In this document: positions 39,780 through 47,818 of the stretch, in pieces
Position numbering within the stretch: the first letter of the stretch is position 1
Layout: each line of letters begins with the position of its first letter
Source of the DNA: Lineus longissimus
Lineage: Eukaryota; Nemertea; Pilidiophora; Heteronemertea; Lineidae
Length of the DNA: 64,000 bases
NCBI RefSeq assembly: GCF_910592395.1
Contig: NC_088314.1
Span: forward strand, 9,674,001 to 9,738,000
Direction of reading: 5' to 3'
Made by a program: the position numbers and the translations under genes
Notes under the pieces: generated by a model
The model's database searches: none
What the model saw: only the letters and a program-made list of their open reading frames with translations
What the model was told of the DNA's origin: nothing

Positions 39780-40934
39780 TTAAGGTTTTAAGCTTTTTAT
39801 TCCTGAAATTGGTAACCATTCATTGAACTTATCACTGTAACCCTTCCACTTCACTAATCCGTATTTCTTGCCTTTACTGGTCTTGTACCTTAGGATTTTC
39901 TCGATCTTGTACTCTAGCTGGTCAGGATTAGGAACATAGCTCAATTCCTCTTCATAGAAATATCCTTGAATTTCTTCTTTGTGGTAATCCTCAAGCTGGT
40001 AGACGATAGGGTGAGTAAAGATGATCTGTTTGATTTGGAACACCTCCTCAGTGTAGTTGGGCATGTAACCTTTACCGAAAATGGACTTGTACTTTGAAAT
40101 TCTTACACTGTCACCTACTTTGTACTTTGGATCACCAAATGTCTCTTTGAGGTGAAGACCGTAAAGATTGTACCACACTGTTCCTTCGTTTTCCATCTTT
40201 CTGGCGTCTACAGGTTTCATACCTATTGATGAGTGAAATGTGTTATTGTAGCCGCTGACCAGGTCATCCAGAACGTCAATCCACTTGTCAGTCTCCTTAG
40301 CGGTGAAATAACGCCACATTTTTTCTTTAAGGGTTCTATTGAATCTCTCTACTACTGCTGCCTTCTTATCAGATTTTGTGGAGAACCATTCTATGTCATT
40401 TTCTGTTAAGAGTTCCTTGAAGTGTTTGTTGTAAAATTCTTTACCGTCATCAAACTGGATTTTCGTTGGTTTTGCTTCCTCAAATATCACTTTAAATGCA
40501 TCTCTGATTTCTTCTCCCCTCTTACTCTTAACTGCTAGAGCCCAAGAAAAACGACTAAATAGATCTATGACTGTTAAAATGAATCTGTTGCCTTTATTTT
40601 GTTTCTCGAATTTTTGCATGTCAACCAGATCTGCTTGCCACTGTTGATCGATGTACGATACCATTGTCTTCCTGAAGGTGAATTTCTTAATGGCCGGTTT
40701 GTGTAGTTGGTGAGTTGGTAGTGTTTCTAGAAATTCTTTCACTTCTTTTTGTTTAATAAGTTTTCCTGAGCGGTACTTTGTCCCTAACAACGAAGTTGTG
40801 CTCTGCTCTCGTGACGAAGTCATATCTTCCTTGACCTGTTTCCAGATTTTACTCAAAGAACTGTAAGCCACGGGACTCTCAGGGCTGTAGTACAAATCCC
40901 TTAGATACTGCTGTGTGTCATCCTTTACATTCAT
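39780..40934 (-). CDS. INT: Retroviral-type integrase with chromodomain (384 aa)
   Basis: The catalytic core has Asp102 (WQADLVDM), Asp162 (FDDGKEF) and Glu196 (VVERFNRTLK), with 33 residues between the last two, as I count it. Asp replaces the more usual Arg or Asn after the second catalytic Asp. A C-terminal chromodomain covers about residues 335-380 (YKIEKILRYKTSKGKKYGLV, then WKGYSDKFNEWLP), which could target chromatin. The HHCC zinc finger is absent. Residues 39-46 (TSSREQST) come from a double-hairpin repeat. It is divergent from the ATPase gene; both ATGs lie within the palindrome CATTTAAATG at 40932-40941. Confidence 0.95.
   Translation of the reverse strand: MNVKDDTQQYLRDLYYSPESPVAYSSLSKIWKQVKEDMTSSREQSTTSLLGTKYRSGKLIKQKEVKEFLETLPTHQLHKPAIKKFTFRKTMVSYIDQQWQADLVDMQKFEKQNKGNRFILTVIDLFSRFSWALAVKSKRGEEIRDAFKVIFEEAKPTKIQFDDGKEFYNKHFKELLTENDIEWFSTKSDKKAAVVERFNRTLKEKMWRYFTAKETDKWIDVLDDLVSGYNNTFHSSIGMKPVDARKMENEGTVWYNLYGLHLKETFGDPKYKVGDSVRISKYKSIFGKGYMPNYTEEVFQIKQIIFTHPIVYQLEDYHKEEIQGYFYEEELSYVPNPDQLEYKIEKILRYKTSKGKKYGLVKWKGYSDKFNEWLPISGIKSLKP
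40773..40823. repeat. Degenerate double-hairpin units inside integrase
   Basis: Contains ACTTTGTCCC, AACGAAGTT, GTGCTCTGCTC and GACGAAGTC; stems are shortened. Read in frame as part of TSSREQST. Confidence 0.65.
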
Positions 40935-40941
40935 TTAAATG
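40932..40941. promoter_or_regulatory. Shared palindromic start CATTTAAATG of INT and ATPase
   Basis: The 10-bp palindrome holds the minus-strand ATG of the integrase (40932-40934) and the plus-strand ATG of the ATPase (40939-40941), with TTAA between them. Any promoter must lie in the opposite coding sequence or in these bases, like late-promoter motifs overlapping the start codon in some large DNA viruses. Confidence 0.6.
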
Positions 40942-41559
40942 AGTGAAGTATTTATTTACGAGCCACACAATATGTTAATTTCTGGTGTTACCAATTGTGG
41001 TAAGACATATTTTGCCCTTGACCTCTTAGAAAAGGAGTATCGGCACAAGTTCCAGAACATAGTCATTTTCTGTCCAACATATTTCAACAATAAGACATAT
41101 GAAAGGAAATGGATTTACCAAGACAAGAACGTCTACATAGTTAATCCCGAAGCTGTGGCCAGTAATTTGGACCTTGTGCTTCAGTTTGCTACTCTGACCT
41201 TCGCTGGTTCTAACACATTATTCCTCATTGATGACTGTGCTAATTTGAGAGACACAAAAAAGAAGGTGTCCGAGTTATGTAATCTTGCCTTTTCCGGCAG
41301 GCACTACAATCTCACTGTTTGGTTACTAGTTCAGAAGTACAATTCAGTTGTCAAGGACTACAGAGAGAACATAAGAATTTTAGTATTATTTTTTAATAAG
41401 GATGAATCAGCCATGAAAGATGCCTTAGAAGAAAACAGTGTTATTCCTAAGGAGAAAAGACAGTACTACATAGAAGAACTTAAGATGAAAAAAGGATCAA
41501 AACTGATCATTAGACTACAACATCCATTTGGATTTACTCTTTCACATCAAAAATCTTAG
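40939..41559 (+). CDS. ATP: A32/FtsK-HerA-like genome packaging ATPase (206 aa)
   Basis: Walker A is GVTNCGKT (residues 16-23) and Walker B TLFLIDDC (93-100), followed by a sensor-like block near LAFSGRHYNLTVWLLVQ. Size and motifs match the ATPase that pumps DNA into capsids in Polintons, virophages and related viruses. It is the only plus-strand gene in the right half and ends with its stop overlapping the convergent gene at 41556. Confidence 0.93.
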   Translation: MSEVFIYEPHNMLISGVTNCGKTYFALDLLEKEYRHKFQNIVIFCPTYFNNKTYERKWIYQDKNVYIVNPEAVASNLDLVLQFATLTFAGSNTLFLIDDCANLRDTKKKVSELCNLAFSGRHYNLTVWLLVQKYNSVVKDYRENIRILVLFFNKDESAMKDALEENSVIPKEKRQYYIEELKMKKGSKLIIRLQHPFGFTLSHQKS

Positions 41560-42014
41560 TCCCGCTTCTCATCAGTTGTCTTAGTCTTTCTAACCCTAGT
41601 AAAATAATAAATTATTAACCCTAAACCACTAAGTCCTAGGATAATCCATAGGTACTCGTATTTCTTCATTTCATCACTAGGTTGGTAGTAATCACTTAAT
41701 TGTGGTCGCTGAGGTAGTACAATAGTTCTTTCTGGATGTAAATGATTGTAAACAGTAAGTGCTGAATCAGTATTGTTAAGATCAATAGAAGCGTCTCTTT
41801 CTCTCTTTAATTCAAGATTAACGAAGTCAATGGTACTTTTCCTATGCTCCTCCCATTCGGTTGAAGCTCTTTGTAATTGCTCCTGAGCCAAATCATGTCT
41901 TTTCACTTCAGTCTCATAGCCATTCTTGTCTAGTTTTTTAAAAAGGTAACCGGATCCAGTGAATGCTAATCCATTGATTATTGCAGATCCAAATAACATG
42001 CCAATGCCAGCCAT
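41556..42014 (-). CDS. Conserved two-span membrane protein of Polintons (152 aa)
   Basis: An N-terminal hydrophobic helix (GIGMLFGSAIINGLAFTGSG, residues 3-22), a charged helical middle (EEHRKSTIDFVNLELKRERD), the motif QLSDYYQPSDEMKKYE, and a second membrane helix (LWIILGLSGLGLIIYYF, ~122-138) with a basic tail. I recall very similar proteins beside capsid genes in cnidarian and other animal Polintons. Role unknown, presumably virion membrane or assembly. Start in ATTAAATG. Confidence 0.75.
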   Translation of the reverse strand: MAGIGMLFGSAIINGLAFTGSGYLFKKLDKNGYETEVKRHDLAQEQLQRASTEWEEHRKSTIDFVNLELKRERDASIDLNNTDSALTVYNHLHPERTIVLPQRPQLSDYYQPSDEMKKYEYLWIILGLSGLGLIIYYFTRVRKTKTTDEKRD

Positions 42015-42036
42015 TTAATTCCAATGAATTTTAATT

Positions 42037-42804
42037 TCAATGATGTGTCCCTGAGAGCATAGCTCGAGTTGATACCAATTGGTACTGTACATTATGACCA
42101 TTAAGATCGATGATGTCACCTTTTTCATCAGTTAAGCGAATATTCAGCTTATTGAATCTTGGTTTACAGGGAATTGCTATTGGTTTCTCAAATGTGTATG
42201 CTATTAAATCTCCAAAATTAGCTTCCTTTATTGGTCTTGTGGTTAGCACATCAGATGCTTCACCATTACTTAATACACTATTAGATTCGATTATGTCACA
42301 GTGAAAAACAAAATGGTTAATTGGTCTAAAATTGATGGGTTTCTCGCTTACAACATCATCCTTACTTTTATTGTCTAAAGGATAAGGCCATTCTGATTTC
42401 ATGCCAAATAATTCATTACTTTTACCAAGAAAATAGATCTGATAATGCGCCTCATTTTTTCTCTTTAGGAAGTGTAAGATGGCCTTACCTGTTGGTTCTT
42501 CAAGGTCAAATCTGACAGCACCTCTACTCATACTATTTTCTTTCAACTTATCCGCAAATACTTTTGAAAAGCTCTGTAGGTCATAGAGACCATCTGGTAG
42601 CGTAATCTCTGCCACATCAAACCCCTTAACTTTGATTCGGTTATTCTCCCTGGCTGCACTTATGTTGTAGAATGTACAAGGTATTACTGCAAAAGTTAAA
42701 GTGATGCTACATGCATCTTGAATTTCAGTCTTGAGATTGACTGTTAAATCACTTGAACTCTGATCTGGATAGTCACTTGAATCTATGTTCATTACAGTAA
42801 CCAT
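42037..42804 (-). CDS. PX: Minor capsid (penton-like) protein (255 aa)
   Basis: This matches the Polinton minor capsid or penton protein in size and in its C-terminal jelly-roll strands (FNKLNIRLTDEKGDIIDLNG, then HNVQYQL). It lies between the membrane protein and the major capsid gene, the usual neighbourhood. The last ~10 residues (STRAMLSGTHH) derive from a double-hairpin repeat unit at 42047-42069, which also sets the stop. Start in GTAAATG. Confidence 0.85.
   Translation of the reverse strand: MVTVMNIDSSDYPDQSSSDLTVNLKTEIQDACSITLTFAVIPCTFYNISAARENNRIKVKGFDVAEITLPDGLYDLQSFSKVFADKLKENSMSRGAVRFDLEEPTGKAILHFLKRKNEAHYQIYFLGKSNELFGMKSEWPYPLDNKSKDDVVSEKPINFRPINHFVFHCDIIESNSVLSNGEASDVLTTRPIKEANFGDLIAYTFEKPIAIPCKPRFNKLNIRLTDEKGDIIDLNGHNVQYQLVSTRAMLSGTHH
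42047..42069 (+). repeat. Partial double-hairpin unit at PX 3' end
   Basis: GAGC-ATA-GCTC complete, first hairpin truncated to GTCCC. Forms the last codons of the minor capsid gene. Confidence 0.8.
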
Positions 42805-42861
42805 TTACTTAAGCAAATTTTCGTTTTCAAATTTACCTTTTATCAAATAAGTAAATTATTC

Positions 42862-43098
42862 TTACTTCATAATATTTCTGGGTAGGATTCCTTGATCGTA
42901 AAGGTACTCTAATGTTCCATTACTAATAGCTACAGTTCCACCCAGTTTAAGAATTTCCTCTAGGTTGGCCTGACTTGGGGGACCAATATTGATTCTCAAG
43001 AACCTTTTCAGTAACATAGAGTAACCAATTGTTGTTGATGCCAACAGTAAACTTTGATACAGTGTATTTATGATATCTTTCTTTCCTGGTGTATCCAT
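42862..43098 (-). CDS. Small conserved Polinton protein (78 aa)
   Basis: A hydrophobic N-terminal helix (LYQSLLLASTTIGYSMLL) precedes a short conserved end (TLEYLYDQGILPRNIMK). It sits between the two main capsid genes, so it may be an assembly or minor virion protein. I recall similar small ORFs in this position in other Polintons. Start in ATTAAATG. Confidence 0.6.
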   Translation of the reverse strand: MDTPGKKDIINTLYQSLLLASTTIGYSMLLKRFLRINIGPPSQANLEEILKLGGTVAISNGTLEYLYDQGILPRNIMK

Positions 43099-43162
43099 TT
43101 AATTACTTAGAAAATCACTAGTAAAACTCATTTATCTAGTATTCAGTATTTAATTTAGTGTT

Positions 43163-43226
43163 GTACGAACTTTGTTTCAGTGTTGGAGCGAACTTTGTTC
43201 TTGCAGCACCTCAGTGTTGGAGTGAA
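43163..43226. repeat. Diverged hairpin pair between MCP and small gene
   Basis: GAAC-TTT-GTTT and GAAC-TTT-GTTC within a TGTTGGAGCGAACTTTGTTC-like repeat of about 35 bp. Confidence 0.65.
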
Positions 43227-44467
43227 GCAATCTGAGAATTCTGGATGTTTACCTGGGCGTCAGAAACCACGAATATGTGCATTTTGTATGGTCCCTTTCC
43301 AGATTTCTTTGTAATAGATAATTGAATACCATCTTTTGTGTTCTGGAGCTTCTTTCCTGATCCGTGAAGACGATTATCCTCAGAAGTTCTCAGGTCCAAC
43401 CATAAACCATAGTGATTAGAATCACCATAGTATTTTTCCATGGTCATGTTACAGTCATGAGTTTTCTTCAAATCTTCAGACATAAAATGTTTCTTGATCT
43501 CCTCCCATTGATCCATCATTCTCATTCCTTCTGGGAACACCTGATTGGCAACACCCTCTATTGTGATCTGCACTTTACTTATGTTAGGGTTTTCAAACTT
43601 CTCTGAATCTCTAGCTCCATCTACATAGTCAGACACAAATAGTAATAATAATCCTTTAATAGACATTCTTGGAAAGTTGATGTTCTCATTAATTAGTGTT
43701 TCATTAGCAGTAACATTGACTGTCTTAAAATGGTCTACCCAATCATAAAATATTGAGAATCCAGAGTTGTACTTGTTACTCAATTGACTAGCAATCATTT
43801 TGTTGGCTACGGTATCATATTCAAAACAAATATTCTCTAGTTTGTAGCCCATGCTAGCTGTGGTTGTGGTGACTATGATTTCCTCCTTTGGTGCTAAAGT
43901 TATTTCAATGATAACATCTTCTTGAATTGGAAACTTGTAAAATGGAGCATGATGATGGAATAGTTCAAAATCTAATGGTATTTTGTACTTCTTGTCAAAC
44001 ACTTTCTTTAAAGTCTTTTCATTAGCTGTTTCTCCAGTGACATCAGCTTCAGCGACTCCTGATCTTAATTCTCTAAGATTTTTTGACTGAATACCCTGAA
44101 AAACTCTATCATTTCTTTCTTCTTCTGTAAACCACAGATCTTTAAATGTAGAATAATGACTGTATTCGTCAAGGTCAAATATCTGCTCTGTTCCCCACTT
44201 AACCACCATCTTTGAGATTAGGTTTCTACCAAGATTATTTACAACACTATTTTTAGAATCACCAGAAATGGTTACATCAGCAGACAGATAAAGAGATTTA
44301 GGTACAAAGAATGTATTCTCTCGCAATGCAGGTATTCTAACATACAGTGTTTCTTTGGGGTTAGCAGATGATGGGTTATGAGTAATGATATGATGCTGCC
44401 TCTCAGCTTTCAAACCAAGTGGAATCTTATGTGCCCTTTCGGTATTTAATAAATATCCTGTTGCCAT
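43211..44467 (-). CDS. MCP: Major capsid protein, double jelly roll (418 aa)
   Basis: The length and conserved blocks identify the Polinton PY protein, the double jelly-roll major capsid protein: near the N terminus AHKIPLGLKAERQHHI and RIPALRENTFFVPKSLYL, and in the second half RMSIKGLLLLFVSDY, then SEKFENPNISKVQITIEG and GMRMMDQWEEIKKHFM. It would form the icosahedral shell with the penton-like proteins. It is the last gene before the right terminal repeat, with a start of the AAATAGAAAATG type. Confidence 0.92.
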   Translation of the reverse strand: MATGYLLNTERAHKIPLGLKAERQHHIITHNPSSANPKETLYVRIPALRENTFFVPKSLYLSADVTISGDSKNSVVNNLGRNLISKMVVKWGTEQIFDLDEYSHYSTFKDLWFTEEERNDRVFQGIQSKNLRELRSGVAEADVTGETANEKTLKKVFDKKYKIPLDFELFHHHAPFYKFPIQEDVIIEITLAPKEEIIVTTTTASMGYKLENICFEYDTVANKMIASQLSNKYNSGFSIFYDWVDHFKTVNVTANETLINENINFPRMSIKGLLLLFVSDYVDGARDSEKFENPNISKVQITIEGVANQVFPEGMRMMDQWEEIKKHFMSEDLKKTHDCNMTMEKYYGDSNHYGLWLDLRTSEDNRLHGSGKKLQNTKDGIQLSITKKSGKGPYKMHIFVVSDAQVNIQNSQIASLQH

Positions 44468-44546
44468 TTTCTATTTATTTACTAGTAAAATTATGTACAT
44501 GCAGTGAACAGTGCCAACATCATATATCAGGTAAAATGCACGGAAA

Positions 44547-44808
44547 AAAGCTATTGACGTGTACTTTCTGTTGGAATACAGTAAGTCATGATTACATTAA
44601 CCCATTGAACTCTAGTATTCCCTCACCATTTCACTGACCATTTCATTGCAACGCTTCACTGGGAATCTCATGAATGATAGAATATATGTATTGTGGTGTC
44701 TGGTTCTTAGGGGTTTCTAAGCTAATTTGAGACAAAAAGGCCTGTAAGGGCTTTTGTTAAAATAGCTTAGAATTACCTAGATTCCTACCACCACAATACA
44801 TATATTCT
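44547..44808 (-). repeat. Polinton right terminal inverted repeat
   Basis: Exact complement of 26171-26432, with the outer 130 bp (44679-44808) again forming a near-palindrome. Confidence 0.95.
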
Positions 44809-45631
44809 GATGCATTTCTTTCATTGTAAATATTTGTAACTGACCATTTCCACTGGGTTCAGCTCTGTAAAGTGTTTTTGAAAAGGCAAATGTCTTCTCA
44901 ATCGGTGAACTTCTGAAAGCCAGAGAGGTTGGCTTCAAAAGTCTAGCACCAGAGAGACATCCAGCATTGGAAAAACTACTCCTGGCCGAATGATTTGTGT
45001 GGACCGGTCGCATAGAAAACATGCAGCAGGAAGCAGCCCGTCACTAACCAATATACATGTATTCATCAATAAACACTTTCTGAAAACCAGGTGGGTCCTC
45101 CGCATTTGCGAAGTTGTCTACGATGGTCGATTTTTTTGATCCGCGGTGTCTTCTCTTTTCCATTGTCCTGAAATTATCAACAAAAAATCCATCAATTGCA
45201 ATGAATGATGACATGCATTAGTGATCATAGATAAACGTAGAATAGAATTAAAAGTGCCAACACAAAACGGTGTCGCTATAATATGATAACTACATTAGCA
45301 AACACCTGAAAACACTCAATATTAACTAAGCAAGACGGGTAAAATGTAACTAACATGTTTGCACGGTTTGCTAATCTTTCCCCACGCCATTCACTGAACG
45401 CAGAAAACCCGCATGGCGCGCTGAGTAACAACGCAAATAATTTACAATAATCTTCGCATGCTGGACATAAAGAGTAATTTGTTGGGCTAGGCTTACCGAA
45501 GAGTTTAATGTCATATGGACATGAACTTTTTTGACTGGGTCGACATCGAGGTATACGCTATACGGACACGCCAGTCAACACAGGCTTGACAAAGGGTTGA
45601 AGACTGTGAAGCCTTTGTTACCGGTGTAATG

Positions 45632-45677
45632 TTTTTGAGTGTTTCTGTTTTTGAGTGTTTCTGTTTTTGAGTGTTTC
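45632..45677. repeat. 15-bp tandem triplicate
   Basis: TTTTTGAGTGTTTCTG-type units, three in a row. Confidence 0.8.
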
Positions 45678-46680
45678 CCCTCATTGTTTGGGAACGCTCA
45701 AAAATAGATTGACGAGTTTTTCTGTGTATCCCCCCTATTGAAAAGTCATGGTCTCTCTAGCTGCCTATTGTTTGGAAACACTGACACATGGGAAACAACC
45801 ACAGATGTTACACCGGCGTGCCGTGTAGAGTATAACTTTGATGTAAAATCAGTCAAATGTCGTTGGTGATGACGGTTTGCTGATCTTTATAATTTCCGGA
45901 TATGGTAATTATGGGGACGCAGCCACTCACCGCAGTGCTTTTCCAGACTGGAGGCCGCCTATGCGCCAATGGTAGACACGCATTTACGTGATAGGCCCCT
46001 CTACATAACGCGGAGATTTTTGCCATTCAGTTCTGCCCACATTTATGACAATTTGTTTGGCGGGAATATATCTGATAGCAACAGGAAATTGTTATCGAAA
46101 AGAAGCAAAATTAAAAGTTCCCATGCAAACGCTGACACCATTCTCAACTCCAACAAAGACATTACCACTTATTTATTATCAAAAACATTCTTGTGCCTGA
46201 CCCAGGACTTATATCCCATGTCTACATTTGGGTGAAATGACAAGTAAGCGATTTCGTAATAAAAAATCCGCTTTGCCCAATAAAAAAACCCAAATAGGCA
46301 CCAAAAGGCACGACCGGTGTAGAACTAGAAAATGCCCCCCTGGAAAAAGAGTCAGACCCTATTGTATTCTGACGGATTATATGATTCTATAGAGGCCATG
46401 ACCGTAGCTCAGAGATCAAAGCACATAATATAATCCTTTGTTCCCCGGAAATTCTATCCTAGGACATTTCAAAATTCTGCGACGGTTCAAAATCTAACGA
46501 TGCCCCGCGGTGAAATAGAATGCCATGCCCTCTCATATAGGAAGCTCCCTCCCCGTATTCTAATATGCACGTAATCTCTATAGGTTATGTTAAATATCCT
46601 TAGAGATGTTATCTCTTTCCCTTAATCCAAGTAAAACTTTTAACTAGAACAATTGTCAACGTGGCTTTTCGTTGAGACGA

Positions 46681-47013
46681 TCACGATATTTCAGCAGAAC
46701 CATCCCTTAGCAACGCCAGAGAAACGTCACTCCACTTAACGCGGTTAAGAGGAGGTGATAAGACAAGGACAGCTTCAATTAGCGAATGATTAATACTTGT
46801 CAAACTATGAGTGCTGAGGTCCAGCTCCGCGTATTCGGATTCGCTGTCACCAACAACGATCGACCCAGTGTTACCAGGTACCTGATCTGTCCCAATTTGA
46901 ACTTGCGCACGGTTGGCGGGGAACTTATTTTTCCTTATTGTTGAGGGGTGCTCGGAAAATGTTGATCTACATGATCCAGCCCCCCCCCCCTCCCCCAAGT
47001 AAACATGAGTCAA
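46681..47013 (-). CDS. Possible cytoplasmic-tail exon with ITIM-like motif (weak)
   Basis: The minus-strand ORF of 110 codons contains SESEYAELDLSTHSL; SEYAEL fits the ITIM pattern S-x-Y-x-x-L seen in inhibitory receptor tails. The upstream end runs into a Gly/Pro-rich stretch encoded by a C run, so the exon probably starts inside. No partner exon was identified. Confidence 0.25.
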   Translation of the reverse strand: MTHVYLGEGGGAGSCRSTFSEHPSTIRKNKFPANRAQVQIGTDQVPGNTGSIVVGDSESEYAELDLSTHSLTSINHSLIEAVLVLSPPLNRVKWSDVSLALLRDGSAEIS

Positions 47014-47758
47014 GCTGGACAGTGATTCAGGACGTTTTCCCCTTTAGTAAATGTAACGACATGACGTAACATATTTTCAACTGCTCGACATGCCATGTAT
47101 TCAGTTCTTCGACGAAATAGAATTTCGGCCTTGTGTATTATGAGGCGCCATGTGGGAATTAAATTATTTGACGAAATTATTTGAAATAAGCAAATTATAT
47201 CGAAATAAATGAGTGAACGAAGTTAAGATTATTTCCAAACCATAAATTTGCTTATTCCAATTGTATTCAAACCATTTACTGTTCCTATCGATATTGTTTC
47301 AAACAATGAATTTGCTCTCTTTTGATTATATTCATCCAATCAAACAACGTAACTTCATTGTTTTCAAATAATACATTTTCTGAATATCCGTGGTTTCAAA
47401 TAATCAAACTGTCTCGAAATGATGGTTTGTTAAATAATCAAAATTAAAAAAGTCATGGTTTCTCAAACCAGGAAATTGTCCATTGCATTGGATGATAAAC
47501 AATCACGCACAAAATCATTATTTCCAAACCATCACTTTAACAAACTGATTGTCTCAAATCATGAAAGTATGCACGAAATTATTTGTATACAATCTAATTG
47601 TACTCATCTAATGTTGATTATTTGCATCCCAGCAACGTTTTTTCAAACCATGAAAACGCGAACTCTGATTGTTTGCATCCAATCACTTCCAAAAGTCATT
47701 GTTTCCATCCAAGCAAAACTACGTTCATGGTATGCGCACATGGTTTGCGCAGTAGACG

Positions 47759-47818
47759 TGGTATCCACAAACCCCAACTAGGCGCTGATGCGCTAGCGCC
47801 TAGCGGAGGTTTGTGGTA
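47759..47818. repeat. 60-bp hairpin
   Basis: GGTATCCACAAACC pairs with GGTTTGTGGTACC, and the inner TAGGCGC pairs with GCGCCTA. Confidence 0.75.

Larger units (their letters stand above)
26171..44808. mobile_element. Maverick/Polinton, complete, 18,638 bp
   Basis: The 6-bp duplication GATGCA lies at 26165-26170 and 44809-44814, and the element starts AG and ends CT, both standard for Polintons. The 262-bp terminal inverted repeats are identical by eye. Sixteen intact genes include protein-primed DNA polymerase B, retroviral-type integrase, packaging ATPase, major capsid protein and penton-like proteins. Identical ends and absence of stops indicate a very recent insertion or an active or viral element. 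It is laced with about 16 loci of double-hairpin repeats. Confidence 0.97.

Noticed and set aside
43412-43606. Plus-strand ORF inside MCP
   Set aside because: Antisense shadow of the capsid gene.
47455-47781. 108-codon ORF rich in Ile/Cys/Ser
   Set aside because: It follows AT-rich quasi-repeats with CAAACCATGAA spacing and lacks any domain.
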